Positions 42,401 through 48,154 of a DNA stretch of 64,000 bases are shown piece after piece. The DNA comes from Cheiracanthium punctorium (Eukaryota > Arthropoda > Arachnida > Araneae > Cheiracanthiidae), in the NCBI GenBank assembly GCA_038373885.1, contig JAWZYV010012530.1:806001-870000 (forward strand). The letters run 5' to 3'. The position numbers were made by a program, and so were the translations under genes. The notes under the pieces were generated by a model. That model was not told where the DNA came from. It ran no database searches and saw only the letters and a list, made by a program, of their open reading frames with translations. How positions within the stretch are numbered: position 1 is the stretch's first letter; each line of letters opens with the position of its first letter.

Positions 42401-42639
42401 AATGAAAGATGGATTTTTAACTGAATTTAGCTCTCTGTGCACTCACCTTTGATGCTTCGCATACAACCATGCCAACAACCCGTTCTTTCCTTTTCAGGAA
42501 CAATGTCAGTTTCGTCCGCTTCTATATACAAATCATCCACCATAATTCCTTTGTCATCATCTTCTCCTGTCCAAGCTGCCCCCACTTCATCATCTGCTAT
42601 GGAAGGGCGGTGACGTTTGGTTACTTTCTTATCTGCCAT
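9259..42639 (-). CDS. PKD2: Polycystin-2 (PKD2/TRPP), complete, 15 coding exons
   Basis: Calcium-permeable non-selective cation channel of cilia and ER. In the known family it works as a homotetramer or with polycystin-1. The fifteen exons listed separately join in phase to 2409 nt, 802 residues plus stop. Domains: acidic cytosolic N-terminus 1-87; S1 about 88-107; extracellular TOP domain about 110-325 with the conserved cysteine pair C199/C212 and N-glycosylation sites N196 and N230; S2 338-357; S3 374-395; S4 430-448 with K441 and K444; S5 468-489; pore filter L510-G511-D512; S6 527-549; EF-hand loops 601-612 and 635-646; coiled coil about 694-765. Human PKD2 is 968 residues; the difference is mainly a shorter N-terminus, linker and tail. 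No N-terminal RVxP ciliary motif is visible. Residue order and spacing match PKD2 far better than PKD1-like proteins. The exact 5' start and the extreme C-terminus are the only uncertain parts. Confidence 0.96.
9442..10657 (-). other. PKD2 intron 14
   Basis: 1.2 kb AT-rich intron with GT-AG ends. No mobile element or exon seen in it. Confidence 0.8.
10658..10805 (-). CDS. PKD2: PKD2 exon 14 (C-terminal coiled coil)
   Basis: Residues 693-742. [20 protein letters not shown] then [20 protein letters not shown]. This matches the C-terminal oligomerisation coiled coil of PKD2, which in the known family assembles as a trimer and contacts polycystin-1. The acceptor is ATCTAATTTCAG and the donor GAG|GTAAGT, phase 0. 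Confidence 0.96.
10806..12592 (-). other. PKD2 intron 13, 3' part
   Basis: AT-rich, with a (GT)n run joined to a G-run at 11547-11578. No other element recognised. It lies between the candidate cassette exon and exon 14. Confidence 0.6.
11547..11578. repeat. (GT)n microsatellite fused to a G-run
   Basis: About eight GT units pass directly into 16 G residues. Confidence 0.85.
12593..12784 (-). CDS. Candidate cassette or alternative first exon of PKD2 in intron 13
   Basis: A 192-base open segment lies between a plausible acceptor (branch-like CTGAT, then TTGACTTTAG) and a strong donor (AA|GTAAGTG). It enters and leaves in phase 2, exactly the phase of the exon 13-14 junction, so it could be included without a frame change. 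It would add 64 residues, with a charged stretch ([17 protein letters not shown]), a hydrophobic segment ([18 protein letters not shown]) and [21 protein letters not shown] codons at 12798 and 12774 could instead make it an alternative first exon spliced to exon 14. The function is not recognised. The opposite strand is also open here, so chance is not excluded. Confidence 0.4.
12785..14056 (-). other. PKD2 intron 13, 5' part
   Basis: AT-rich except for the 190 bases next to exon 13, which are C-rich on the plus strand. No element with clear ends seen. Confidence 0.55.
14057..14278 (-). CDS. PKD2: PKD2 exon 13 (second EF-hand and linker)
   Basis: Residues 619-692. The loop 635-646 ([12 protein letters not shown]) is a canonical EF-hand with D, N, D, E, D and E at coordinating positions. 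An acidic helix and a glycine-containing linker ending SLVSQQDFN follow. The exon is clearly more GC-rich than its surroundings. The acceptor is TTACATTTCAG and the donor GC|GTGAGT, phase 2. It follows the largest intron (6.8 kb). Confidence 0.95.
14471..15577. mobile_element. TA-flanked MITE with internal tandem repeats, member 1
   Basis: Ends ACAGGGTGTCTCAAAAACAC and, inverted, ACAGAGTGTCCCAAAAACAC, both continuing into ACCTAGGCTT: imperfect inverted repeats of about 40 bp next to TA, as for Tc1/mariner-type non-autonomous elements. The interior 14490-14970 holds three units of about 185 bp (AGGTGCTGAATTTTAT recurs). Confidence 0.65.
14490..14970. repeat. Three tandem units of about 185 bp inside the MITE
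   Basis: Each unit holds 'AAAATTACAT', 'GGTGCTGAATTTTAT', 'TTGATCGAA' and 'ATTTAAATTTTTATT'. Unit ends carry 'GACTGTTCTAGTGTT'. Confidence 0.7.
15996..16370. repeat. Three tandem units of about 130 bp
   Basis: 'GTTGATATCAATTGTAG', 'GAAAGCCATT', 'CATTTCACTGCATTATAA' and 'AAAAGAGTTTTACAGGCA' recur with a spacing of 129-134 bp. The open frame across it is only a result of the repeat. Located in PKD2 intron 12. Confidence 0.75.
16405..16920. mobile_element. piggyBac-like palindromic MITE 1 (TTAA-flanked)
   Basis: Bounded by TTAA at 16405-16408 and 16917-16920, with ends CCCTTTAACGCGCA and, inverted, CCCTTTGAGGCGCA. piggyBac elements are known to duplicate TTAA and begin with CCC. The inner part 16641-16895 is a near-perfect palindrome with arms of about 125 bp. 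No transposase. Confidence 0.65.
17089..17806. mobile_element. TA-flanked MITE, member 2
   Basis: Ends AGGGTGTCCCAAAAATATTG and, inverted, AGATGACCCAAAAATATTGG, with interior 'CATTAATTAGGTG' and 'AAATTTAAATTTTTGATCC' similar to member 1 at 14471. It lacks the triplicated unit. Confidence 0.55.
18652..18694. repeat. Perfect hairpin, 16-bp stem
   Basis: GACGATTTTTAATGGA and its exact complement are separated by 11 bases. Located in PKD2 intron 12, about 100 bases left of the Helitron-like element. Confidence 0.55.
18794..20778 (+). mobile_element. Helitron-like non-autonomous element
   Basis: The 5' end is TCTATATAAATAAAGC preceded by A, followed by (TGTC)n. The 3' end has a hairpin CCGT...ACGG shortly before CTAG, followed by T. 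TC...CTRR with a 3' hairpin and insertion between A and T is the Helitron rule. No Rep-helicase is present. A second, decayed end-like sequence (CTTGCGAAGAGTGGGTACAC) near 20400 suggests a compound or nested copy. Confidence 0.5.
21069..21199 (-). CDS. PKD2: PKD2 exon 12 (first EF-hand)
   Basis: Residues 576-618. The loop at 601-612 ([12 protein letters not shown]) has D, N, D, K, S and E at positions 1, 3, 5, 7, 9 and 12, a canonical calcium site. Human PKD2 is degenerate here (it carries a glycine run instead), so this EF-hand probably binds calcium. The donor is CA|GTAAGT. Confidence 0.95.
21312..21410 (-). CDS. PKD2: PKD2 exon 11 (end of S6, post-S6 helix)
   Basis: Residues 543-575. [20 protein letters not shown] is the conserved S6 exit, followed by [13 protein letters not shown]. 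It is 99 bases with both junctions phase 0, and the flanking introns are only 80 and 112 bases. Confidence 0.96.
21491..21611 (-). CDS. PKD2: PKD2 exon 10 (pore helix, filter, S6)
   Basis: Residues 502-542. [20 protein letters not shown] holds the selectivity filter L510-G511-D512, as in PKD2. It is followed by [20 protein letters not shown], the first part of S6. The acceptor is AACTTTTACAG and the donor ATG|GTAAGA, phase 0. Confidence 0.96.
21612..22991 (-). other. PKD2 intron 9
   Basis: 1.4 kb AT-rich intron with GT-AG ends. No element with clear boundaries seen. Confidence 0.7.
22992..23113 (-). CDS. PKD2: PKD2 exon 9 (S4-S5 linker, S5)
   Basis: Residues 462-501. [20 protein letters not shown] is S5, followed by [20 protein letters not shown], the approach to the pore helix. 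The acceptor is TTATTTTTAG and the donor GT|GTAAGA. Confidence 0.95.
23334..23554 (+). mobile_element. tRNA-derived SINE, family 1
   Basis: Flanked by TCAATAATGCTCAC at 23320-23333 and 23555-23568, a 14-bp target duplication. The 5' part has an A-box-like CCGACCAGTGGAATGG and a B-box-like GTTGTTCGAAACC. The body carries TTTTCCGTGGTTTCCTCCGA, a conserved block of a widespread arthropod SINE group, then a C-run. Located in PKD2 intron 8. Confidence 0.7.
23731..23945 (-). mobile_element. tRNA-derived SINE, family 2, minus copy
   Basis: Flanked by TAGTAAAAACAT at 23719-23730 and 23946-23957. Read on the minus strand it begins CCGACCGAGTTGTATGGTGG (A-box region), has GGTTCGATCCCC as B-box, then GTCCGTCCCTTCATAGGGGG, and ends in an A-tail. 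The same family lies at 50941-51175. Confidence 0.8.
24010..24172. mobile_element. Foldback element, short member
   Basis: Arms 24046-24097 and 24123-24172 are almost perfectly complementary (ACTTTGTG...CACACATAAAATGTTACTT) around a 25-base loop. The left flank (ACACTCAAAATACTGGTG) and arm are shared with the longer foldback at 47747-48154. Located in PKD2 intron 8. Confidence 0.7.
24504..24734 (-). CDS. PKD2: PKD2 exon 8 (S3, S3-S4 loop, S4)
   Basis: Residues 385-461. Completes S3 ([12 protein letters not shown]), then [15 protein letters not shown] and S4 ([19 protein letters not shown]), with lysines K441 and K444 in the positions of the weak voltage sensor. Ends QLSSTLSR in phase 0. The acceptor is TTTCTTTCTCCAG and the donor AGG|GTAAGA. 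Confidence 0.96.
24814..25343. mobile_element. TIR element of about 530 bp, class unknown
   Basis: Inverted ends CTTATTACACGAACAAGATT and, inverted, CTTATTACACGAATAAAATT stay similar for about 45 bp through GCAATTTGGTTG. The interior is slightly GC-richer than the intron and has no transposase. No clear target duplication found. Located in PKD2 intron 7. Confidence 0.6.
26540..26755. mobile_element. Two tandem MITE copies with ends CAGGGTTGCCAG
   Basis: Copy 1 is at 26540-26614 and copy 2 at 26683-26755. Each has a left end CAGGGTTGCCAGA and a complementary right end (AACCCTG / GGCTACCCT), with 'AAGGCCAA' and 'TCATCAAATTT' inside. Located in PKD2 intron 7. Confidence 0.55.
27330..27395 (-). 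CDS. PKD2: PKD2 exon 7 (S2-S3 linker and start of S3)
   Basis: Only 66 bases, 22 codons, residues 363-384: [20 protein letters not shown] and LI. Both junctions are phase 0 (TTATTTCAG acceptor, ATT|GTAAGT donor). Its length and content fill exactly the gap between exons 6 and 8. Confidence 0.93.
27692..28475. repeat. Intra-intron duplication, copy 1
   Basis: Similar to 29031-30225 in direct orientation: 'CAATCGTTTGGATTTC', 'AATTCTGAGGAATTGGTTT', 'CTAAATGCTAATTTAGGTTATA' region and 'CCGCGATCGTGTGTCCTTTT' region all recur in order. The piggyBac-like MITE at 27950-28190 splits this copy. Confidence 0.6.
27950..28190. mobile_element. piggyBac-like palindromic MITE 2 (TTAA-flanked)
   Basis: Bounded by TTAA at 27950-27953 and 28187-28190. 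The arms are complementary end to end (CCCATTAAGCGCCAAAGCTC / GAGCTTTGGCGCTTAATAGG) and meet near 28070. The end architecture, CCC then TTAA-GCG-C then CCCG...CGGGAAC, is shared with MITE 1 at 16405. Confidence 0.7.
29031..30225. repeat. Intra-intron duplication, copy 2
   Basis: Second copy of 27692-28475. It is split by a different element, the hAT-like MITE at 29171-29791, so the two copies were invaded independently after duplication. Confidence 0.6.
29171..29791. mobile_element. hAT-like MITE, 621 bp
   Basis: Ends CAGTGGCGTCGCT and, inverted, CAGTGGCATCGCT, flanked by CCTGTATT (29163-29170) and TCTGTATT (29792-29799), an 8-bp target duplication with one mismatch. CAGTGGCGT-type ends and 8-bp duplications are typical of hAT MITEs. 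C-runs lie near both ends and in the interior. Confidence 0.75.
30454..30625. mobile_element. MITE of 172 bp with perfect 8-bp duplication
   Basis: Ends GGTACTTACGTATTATCCC and, inverted, GGTACTTCCGTATTATCCC, flanked on both sides by CTAACTTC (30446-30453, 30626-30633). The duplication length points to hAT or P-type transposition. Located in PKD2 intron 6, about 130 bases before exon 6. Confidence 0.8.
30766..30928 (-). CDS. PKD2: PKD2 exon 6 (TOP-S2 junction and S2)
   Basis: Residues 308-362. [20 protein letters not shown] is nearly invariant in polycystins. It leads into S2 ([18 protein letters not shown]) and EEVLE. The acceptor is ATTCTTTTTCAG and the donor GAG|GTAAGA, phase 0. Confidence 0.96.
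30929..32383 (-). other. PKD2 intron 5
   Basis: 1.5 kb AT-rich intron. A short hairpin (ATGGCCATATT / AATATGGCCAT) sits at 31241-31271. Nothing else recognised. Confidence 0.65.
32384..32608 (-). CDS. PKD2: PKD2 exon 5 (TOP domain, C-terminal part)
   Basis: Residues 233-307. Contains [19 protein letters not shown] and [15 protein letters not shown], both strongly PKD2-like, plus a further sequon in SSNSS. The acceptor is TTTCTTTTTCAG and the donor AA|GTAAGA. Confidence 0.96.
32640..33350. repeat. Dispersed repeat in PKD2 intron 4, also at 57.7-58.8 kb
   Basis: Shares long stretches with 57690-58400, such as 'GGAATCGAAATCTATC', 'GGTGGCGATAATTAAACAT' and 'TGGGTTACCAATTAATGTAG'. It begins within about 35 bases of the exon 5 acceptor. 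No ORF; class unknown. Confidence 0.65.
33351..34818 (-). other. PKD2 intron 4, 5' part
   Basis: AT-rich. No coding sequence and no element with clear ends recognised. Confidence 0.55.
34819..35075 (-). CDS. PKD2: PKD2 exon 4 (TOP domain core)
   Basis: Residues 148-232. Contains the family signature [17 protein letters not shown] and ECYDVYSP. C199 and C212 are the conserved TOP-domain cysteine pair. N196 (NDS) and N230 (NGT) are N-glycosylation sequons. The acceptor is ACTTTCAG and the donor GC|GTGAGT. Confidence 0.96.
35076..37608 (-). other. PKD2 intron 3, 3' part
   Basis: AT-rich with a few GC-richer patches (36.0-36.4 and 37.3-37.5 kb) that look like old repeats but have no boundaries I can define. 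Confidence 0.5.
37609..38118. mobile_element. piggyBac-like MITE 3 (TTAA-flanked)
   Basis: Bounded by TTAA at 37609-37612 and 38115-38118. The ends are CCCTTGCGTCAATGACC and, inverted, CCCTTGAATCAATGACC. The interior is AT-rich with an (ATT)n stretch, and 'GGTACCGTGGTACC' lies near the right end. No transposase. It ends 45 bases from the donor of PKD2 exon 3. Confidence 0.65.
38164..38294 (-). CDS. PKD2: PKD2 exon 3 (end of S1, start of TOP domain)
   Basis: Residues 104-147. Begins [20 protein letters not shown], matching the S1 exit and first TOP helix of PKD2, and ends VIDFWR in phase 0 before GTGAGT. It is separated from exon 2 by a 98-base intron. A TTAA-flanked palindromic element lies only about 45 bases inside the following intron. 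Confidence 0.95.
38393..38509 (-). CDS. PKD2: PKD2 exon 2 (pre-S1 helix and S1)
   Basis: Residues 65-103. Starts GIWATRQM after a TTATTGTGTAG acceptor and runs into S1 ([16 protein letters not shown]). The donor is TCT|GTAAGT. GlyTrp-x-Thr-Arg followed by a charged linker and S1 is the usual PKD2 order. Confidence 0.95.
38510..42446 (-). other. PKD2 intron 1 (first coding intron)
   Basis: 3.9 kb AT-rich intron. It includes a GC-richer patch at 40270-40440 and a short inverted pair around 40790-40855 (AAGAGGCTT / AAGCCTCTT). No mobile element with clear ends and no exon seen. Confidence 0.55.
42447..42639 (-). CDS. PKD2: PKD2 exon 1 (N-terminal cytosolic, start codon)
   Basis: Residues 1-64, beginning [13 protein letters not shown] and continuing into a D/E-rich segment ([22 protein letters not shown]). 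It ends at CMRSIK with an AAAG|GTGAGT donor, phase 1. The ATG directly follows a TTTATTTTTAG tract that looks like a splice acceptor, and the TAG is in frame, so translation cannot extend upstream without splicing. Either this ATG is the start, with a 5'UTR intron ending just before it, or an upstream coding exon joins here. The cytosolic N-terminus is short for the family. Confidence 0.88.
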
Positions 42640-43180
42640 CTAAAAATAAAATGTTGTTAAGCGTCAAGAATGGTATATATAGCTCAAAATAATTTAAAAC
42701 ATACGTGCCTTGTAGCGTGCATTTTCCCGGAAATTTCGGGTTTGTGTTTAGCTGCTGTGTATTGAAACTCTTTTCTGCTTGATATTTATAAGATGTGTAA
42801 CTTACAGCTTAAAAAGATTATAGATACCATTTAAAATATATACAAAATTAAAATAAAACGCTCGTAGCTAAATAAAAATTATGTAGTCTTATTTTGTAAT
42901 TTCTCTTTCTTTTGCAGGCGATGTTTCCTAACCTTTCATACCTGAAAACAGGCAAAGATGTTTCGCTGACCGGCGTCAGTCAAATTGCTTAAAAATTGAT
43001 ACTTGAAAAATATTTCATAATTTAAAATGCACCAGGTTCTGCTGGATACGTCAAAATTTAAAAGTTCAATAATAAAAAGATAAAATAACGATTTGCAAGA
43101 AAATATGATTACAGGATTTTTTTTTTTTTTTTTTAATGAGAAAAAAAAGTAGTTCAAAAAGTTACCAATAGGGCCCTGAC
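42640..43180 (-). promoter_or_regulatory. PKD2 5' flank or 5'UTR intron
   Basis: Immediately upstream of the ATG there is a branch-like GCTTAAC and a TTTATTTTTAG acceptor-like tract, which suggests a non-coding first exon further right. No TATA box or initiator can be assigned with confidence. Confidence 0.25.
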
Positions 43181-43182
43181 GT

Positions 43183-43301
43183 ACACAGGCGGAGCCGCTC
43201 CGTGTACAAAAAACACTGCTTTTAAAGCACTTCCAAACCACCCAATCTTACAACATTGGCTTTAAAGCATTGTTTTTAGTACACGGATCGGCACCGTCTG
43301 T
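43183..43301. mobile_element. Palindromic MITE, about 120 bp
   Basis: The left arm 43183-43228 (ACAGGCGGAGCCGCTCCGTG then a CTTTTAAAGC end) is complementary with mismatches to 43259-43301. GC-rich stem tips in AT-rich DNA. Located upstream of PKD2. Confidence 0.6.
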
Positions 43302-44237
43302 AGTCTTACTGGATATTATGTAATGATTTATAATGTATATTATGTAATGATATTACGTAAACGTTTTTTCTAACCTTTTAATCAATGAAATGCAACAAAT
43401 GGCCGAAAACAAACGAACATTATTCCCCAGAAAAATTATTTTTAAACTCCTTCTCTTTTTAATTTCGTGACAGAAATAACATCTTCAAATGAATTAAAAA
43501 TCTCAAGATATGAAATTGATTTTGAAAGTAAGTTCTGTCTTAAAGATCTGAGATTTACATGATGCTCTATACAGCTTTCTGAGTTCCAAAATATGTTCAA
43601 CAAACTTTAGAAACATACTTTAAATACTAAGGAAAGGTCGTATATACACGCAGAAAGTTGACATACATAGAGAATTAAAAAGATGCACAGGGAAATCATC
43701 TGATACTGTATAACAGTCACTGTTTAAGTTAGCATAGACTTACTATGGGATTTAAAATATACTCCACAATTAGTAGAATTATCATTTAGCTTTACCAGTG
43801 GATTTTTCGGATTGTAGCTAAAGATTAAAAAAAAGAAAACCCGCAGGTCTCCGTTAGCAGCATTACAGTAATATTTATTTGAGACTCGGGTAAGCATGCA
43901 CAGTAATGGCGAATTCTACAATATAGTAATCGCATAGAACTCTATCACGAATTTATTAGGCTTTCAAAAAGAATTTTTACCAAACTATGCTTTTTTCAGG
44001 TTAGAATTTTGTTAAAGTTTTCCAACTACACTAGTGTAAGAAATTAAGAGAATTAGCAGACTTGGTAGATTATTTCTAGAACTACTGGACCGATTTTAAT
44101 GAAATTTGATATGTACAGCTGCGGAAAAAAAGGCCCACTTGCTCTTTATTTGGCCATTATTTGTCGGACTGCAAAGTTATATATATCATTTCGTTTGCAA
44201 ATAACGTATATTTTAATGTTCTGGTATTTTAATTTGC
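43302..44237. other. Upstream intergenic DNA, nothing recognised
   Basis: AT-rich, with no coding potential or clear repeat. Confidence 0.5.
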
Positions 44238-45918
44238 ATAAGGGGCCGTCTTCATATTTAATTCTGCATCAACTTCGTTTTTTTCAATGGCAACATACTA
44301 CTTTGACTTTATTAAACGAAAGAAAGCCTAAATTACCCTAAATATAAATTTTCACCTATTTCCTATGATAATTTCCGGAGATATTGCGACTTATTTTTTG
44401 CGCGATTTTAAGAGACTTTCTGCAAATTGAGAAACGCTATTTGTAGGTTCCGAACTTTTCACCTTTCATTAATTTCGCTCGCGAGAGTTCGCGCTCGTTC
44501 GTTCGCCCGGTAAAAGAAATAAATATTATTTTCACGGGAAATACTGTTTCTAGTCTTAAAGTTTTTTGTACTAAGAATATCAGGTGTGGAATTTAGAATA
44601 TTTAGTCAATAGTTCAAACGACCTGTGAGTCCACAACTTCCTTGGTTCGTACAGATGATTTAAAGGGAAAATGCAAAACGACTGCTCACGATTTTGAAAT
44701 CTTTCTAATTTTGAAATTGTTATTGAATATTTCTCTTGAAGGTTCTCTTAGACAGGTGCAATATTGCCAGGAGTGAAAGGCTGTTCTCTGCTCTTCTGAC
44801 TACATTCATGAATGTTACTCAAATACGGTCGAAATTGAAGAATGGTTTCATGATTGAAATTTATTTGTTTGAATTTCATGTAAAAAACGCAATTACTTTT
44901 TTGCTGACCCAATATTATCACTGTTCTTGTTATTTCACATTCTTCATTTAATATTATCGTCTGCAATGTGCAATATTCGTATGACTTTTGGCGGTATTTT
45001 AATTTATAGTCAGATGAAAATTTAGGCAGAAATACGCGATTTTTGAATGTTTGTTTAATGTTTGAGTATGGGGAAGTTCAAAGACCTGATGTTTCCAATA
45101 GTAAAAAAGGTCAAATTCATGCCTGGAATGTTGAGGATGTTAGTTTTTTAGAAATAGGACGCTATATTGGAAGACATACATCTACTGCATCTAATTCCAT
45201 ACATGGAAAACATTTTATTTGGTAGGATATGGCAGCGGACGCAATAATAGACGCTTTATATAGAATCACCATCAAACTGTAAAATTCGCCAATATCTTTG
45301 CTTCAAAATTTGGTATTTTTTTAATACTGCTATTTTTTACTGTGTTTTGCACAAAAAAATTAATCACGTTTCATTTCAATTACGATTTTCAATTTTCAAA
45401 AAAATTATCACTTAATAAATTTATATAAGGTCCCTTAACTCAGGAAAATAGCACATTTTAGTTAATATAAATTAAACTACTGAACGTAAAAAATTGAAAT
45501 TTTGCACAGCCATGTAAAATCACTTTTTGCATCTAGTCCATCAAAATTTGGCTAGGTCGATATTCATAATTTTTTTAATATTAATTTAATAATTCATAAT
45601 TCATATGAATATTTCATTAAAAATTATGATAACAGCAAATTATGTTTGGGTCGTTTAGTTCTAATAGTACGAATAAAAGTCAGCTTCTTATTATCAATAT
45701 TATATGAGATTTGAATTAAAGTATGAAAAAATATTTTAACTTAGGAGGAGGGGGATTTTGGGTGCTCATAACTCACTCATTTTCAGTTCAAATTTATTGA
45801 AAATGGGTATCTGGGGTTAAAATGAGCTAAATTTGTGAAATATGAAGTGAAATCTAGGGGTTGATATTGGAAAAAAAAAAGTTGATGCGAATTTTAATAT
45901 GGAGACGGCCCCTTATGC
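44238..45918. mobile_element. TIR element, 1.7 kb, with a transposase-like HTH fragment
   Basis: Ends GCATAAGGGGCCGTCTTCAT and, inverted, GCATAAGGGGCCGTCTCCAT remain similar for about 45 bp (GCATCAACTT). The flanks both show AATTT. A plus-strand ORF at 45043-45225 contains KKGQIHAWNVEDVSFLEIGR then YIGRHTSTASN, which resembles the helix-turn-helix of Tc3/mariner-type transposases. No catalytic domain is seen, so it is probably a deleted copy. Confidence 0.55.
45043..45225 (+). pseudogene. HTH fragment resembling a Tc3/mariner transposase
   Basis: A 60-codon reading frame with QIHAWNVEDVSFLEIGRYIG, the pattern of an N-terminal DNA-binding helix-turn-helix. It ends without a DDE domain. It lies inside the TIR element at 44238-45918. 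Identification is by pattern only. Confidence 0.4.
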
Positions 45919-46183
45919 AATTTTTATGTATAGAAAATTAAAGTGTACGTCAATCGTAAATGATTGGCATCTGTAACTTTGCTGTACGTCGAACGTACCA
46001 GTCGAACGGAATGAATAAAGTACAAGTGGGTCTTTTTTCCAGCAGCTGCACATATGTTGATACAATACAAAACAAATAACCATTCAATAATTGTAATACA
46101 CATGTATGATAGCGCGTAACACACGGAGAAATTGGAACGTATGAAACAGCGGTTCAAGAACAAAAAAGGGGTTAATAGATGGG

Positions 46184-47230
46184 TTAATAGGGAGTATGGT
46201 CCCCTCTTACATATATACAGGTCTCGCAGCGTGAATTCATACTTGAAATAAGGTAGTTCATCATTTCCTGTGGCAATTGGTCCCACTCGTTCAGCAACGC
46301 TGTTTTCATTCCCTGGATGGTTCTCGGAGGGGGTTGCGAGTTGCAATTGCCCACCCCAGAGCGTCCCAGACATGCTGTATAGGGTTAAAGTCTGCAGATC
46401 TGGCTGGCCAATCCATCCGGCAAGTATCCCCACTCTTTAGAAATTCGTCGACCAGAAGAGCTCTATGTGGCCTTACGTTATTATCCATTAAAATGAACTC
46501 AGGACCAATTACACCCGTGAAAAGGCGAACATAGGGCTCCAAGACCTCATCCCTATACCTCATACCAGTCACAGAGCCTGTTTCAAAGACATGGTGAGGT
46601 GTGCGGCCATCCAAAATGATGCCTGCCCAGAGACCATTAAACGTCCTCTGCCATAATGATCGATTTCGCGGACATTGGAGTGTAGGTAGCGGGCCCCTGG
46701 TTCTCTCCATTTGAACGTACGGCGAGAATTGGTATTAAGGCTGAACCGGGACTCATCAGTGAAGAGAACGGTCACCCATTGATCAACGCCCCAATCTCTA
46801 TGCTCTCTGCACCATGCTAAACAGATTCTCTTGTTCGTAGAAGTGAACGTGAAGCAAATAGCAGGCCTTCTTGCAAACATCCCTCTCTCATGAAGTCTTT
46901 TGGAAACAGTCACCCGTGATACACAGGTTCCTGTGTCTACATACAAGTCATGAGAGAGCTGTGAGAAGTTGTAGCACTCCTGTTACGATATAATGGACAA
47001 ATGGCGATCGCCTCTGGCCGTCGTGGCTCTTGGACGACCTTGCCTAGGTTTTCTCTATATGAATCCAGTATCCTGGAGCTGTTTCCATAAGTTACACACG
47101 ACGCTGGGCGTTAAATAACTCTACAATTCTGGACTTGAGATTGACCTGCTTCTAGCCTCCTCACAATTCGCCACCTCATTCCGTCATCTAAGCGTTGCTG
47201 GAGAGATGTGCTAGCGAAAGAAATGCGTCT
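46184..47230 (-). pseudogene. Tc1-type transposase pseudogene
   Basis: Recognisable from RRISFASTSLQQRLDDGM, through VTVSKRLHERG, TVLFTDESRFSLNT, WREPGARYL and IILDGRTP, to HVWDALG and a terminal RGDHTPY just before TAA at 46186-46184. The family is a cut-and-paste DD34E transposase. It is dead: the HTH half (47230-46950) has in-frame stops, one frameshift lies after GRGRLMV (about 46625) and another in the C-run near 46330. The usual second catalytic D (family MDDNARPH) reads N in MDNNVRPH, and the catalytic E of NPIEHVWD reads Q. Terminal repeats are not resolved; only GTACGTCAA near 45945 and 47303 is shared. Confidence 0.85.
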
Positions 47231-47746
47231 TAACTTACACGCGCTTATAAAGCCTGTTTCTCTACTGACTCACGCTTTCATACACTAATAGGCTGACGTA
47301 TTTGACGTACAAGACTTGCATTTTTGTGTAGAAGAAGCGGTTTTACATTCAGTTCATTAAAATATGCAAATTTTCTTAGTTTATTTTACCAGTGCATAGC
47401 TACAGTTTATTAATAATTTGAAAGTTCAATTTAAAAAATATTTTATATTGTTTCATAACAACCTATCGTAACAATTTTTATCTATTTTAGAACTACTTTG
47501 GATATAATCCTTCAAAAAAAAAAAAAAAAAAAAAAAGGCTAGAAGAAAATATTAATTTTTAAAGAGTACATATACTTTATTAGCTTTAACCTCTTACATG
47601 AATAAACAATTTCTATTAAAAATGCTCTAAATGTTTACGTTATTTAAATACCCTTTTTAGTAAACACATATTTTACGTGCTTTATCAATTTTATAAACTA
47701 AACTAAAAGTAGATGCTAGCAATCATTAAAAGTAAAACAACGAAAA

Positions 47747-48154
47747 AAAAAACACTCAAAATACTGGTGCTAAATGATAAAATAAATGAAAACTTTTTTA
47801 AAAAAGCACACATAAAATGCTACTTGTAAGGTGTTACGATCATTTCGACCGAAAAATTCTTTCGGTCTTCGTCAGACAAGTCCGTGGACTCACAGAGCTG
47901 AAGGAACTGAAAAAGAAACAAGCATGTTGCCACAAGGAAATAAGAAAAGGGGGAACAAAAACCAAGGAGAGAAAAAAAAGGGGGAAGGGATAAAAAGAAA
48001 AGAAAAGAAGGTTTTTCTCTTTTTCAGTTCCCTTAGCTCTGTGAGTTGAAGGGCTTGTCTGACGAAGACCGAAAGAATTTTTCGGTCGAAACGATCGTAA
48101 CACCTTACAAGTAACATTTTGTGTGTCCTTTTTAACAAAGTTTTTATTTATTTT
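47747..48154. mobile_element. Foldback element, long member
   Basis: Arms 47780-47916 and 48019-48154 are complementary over about 135 bp, including GTGTTACGATC, GACCGAAAAATTCTTTCGGTC and GACGAAGACC. They surround a purine-rich loop (GGGGGAAGGG type). The outer arm ends match the short foldback at 24010-24172, so both belong to one family. The ORFs across it are palindrome artefacts. Confidence 0.75.

Noticed and set aside
46277..46534. Plus-strand ORF in the Tc1 region
   Set aside because: Antisense to the transposase pseudogene; no independent support.
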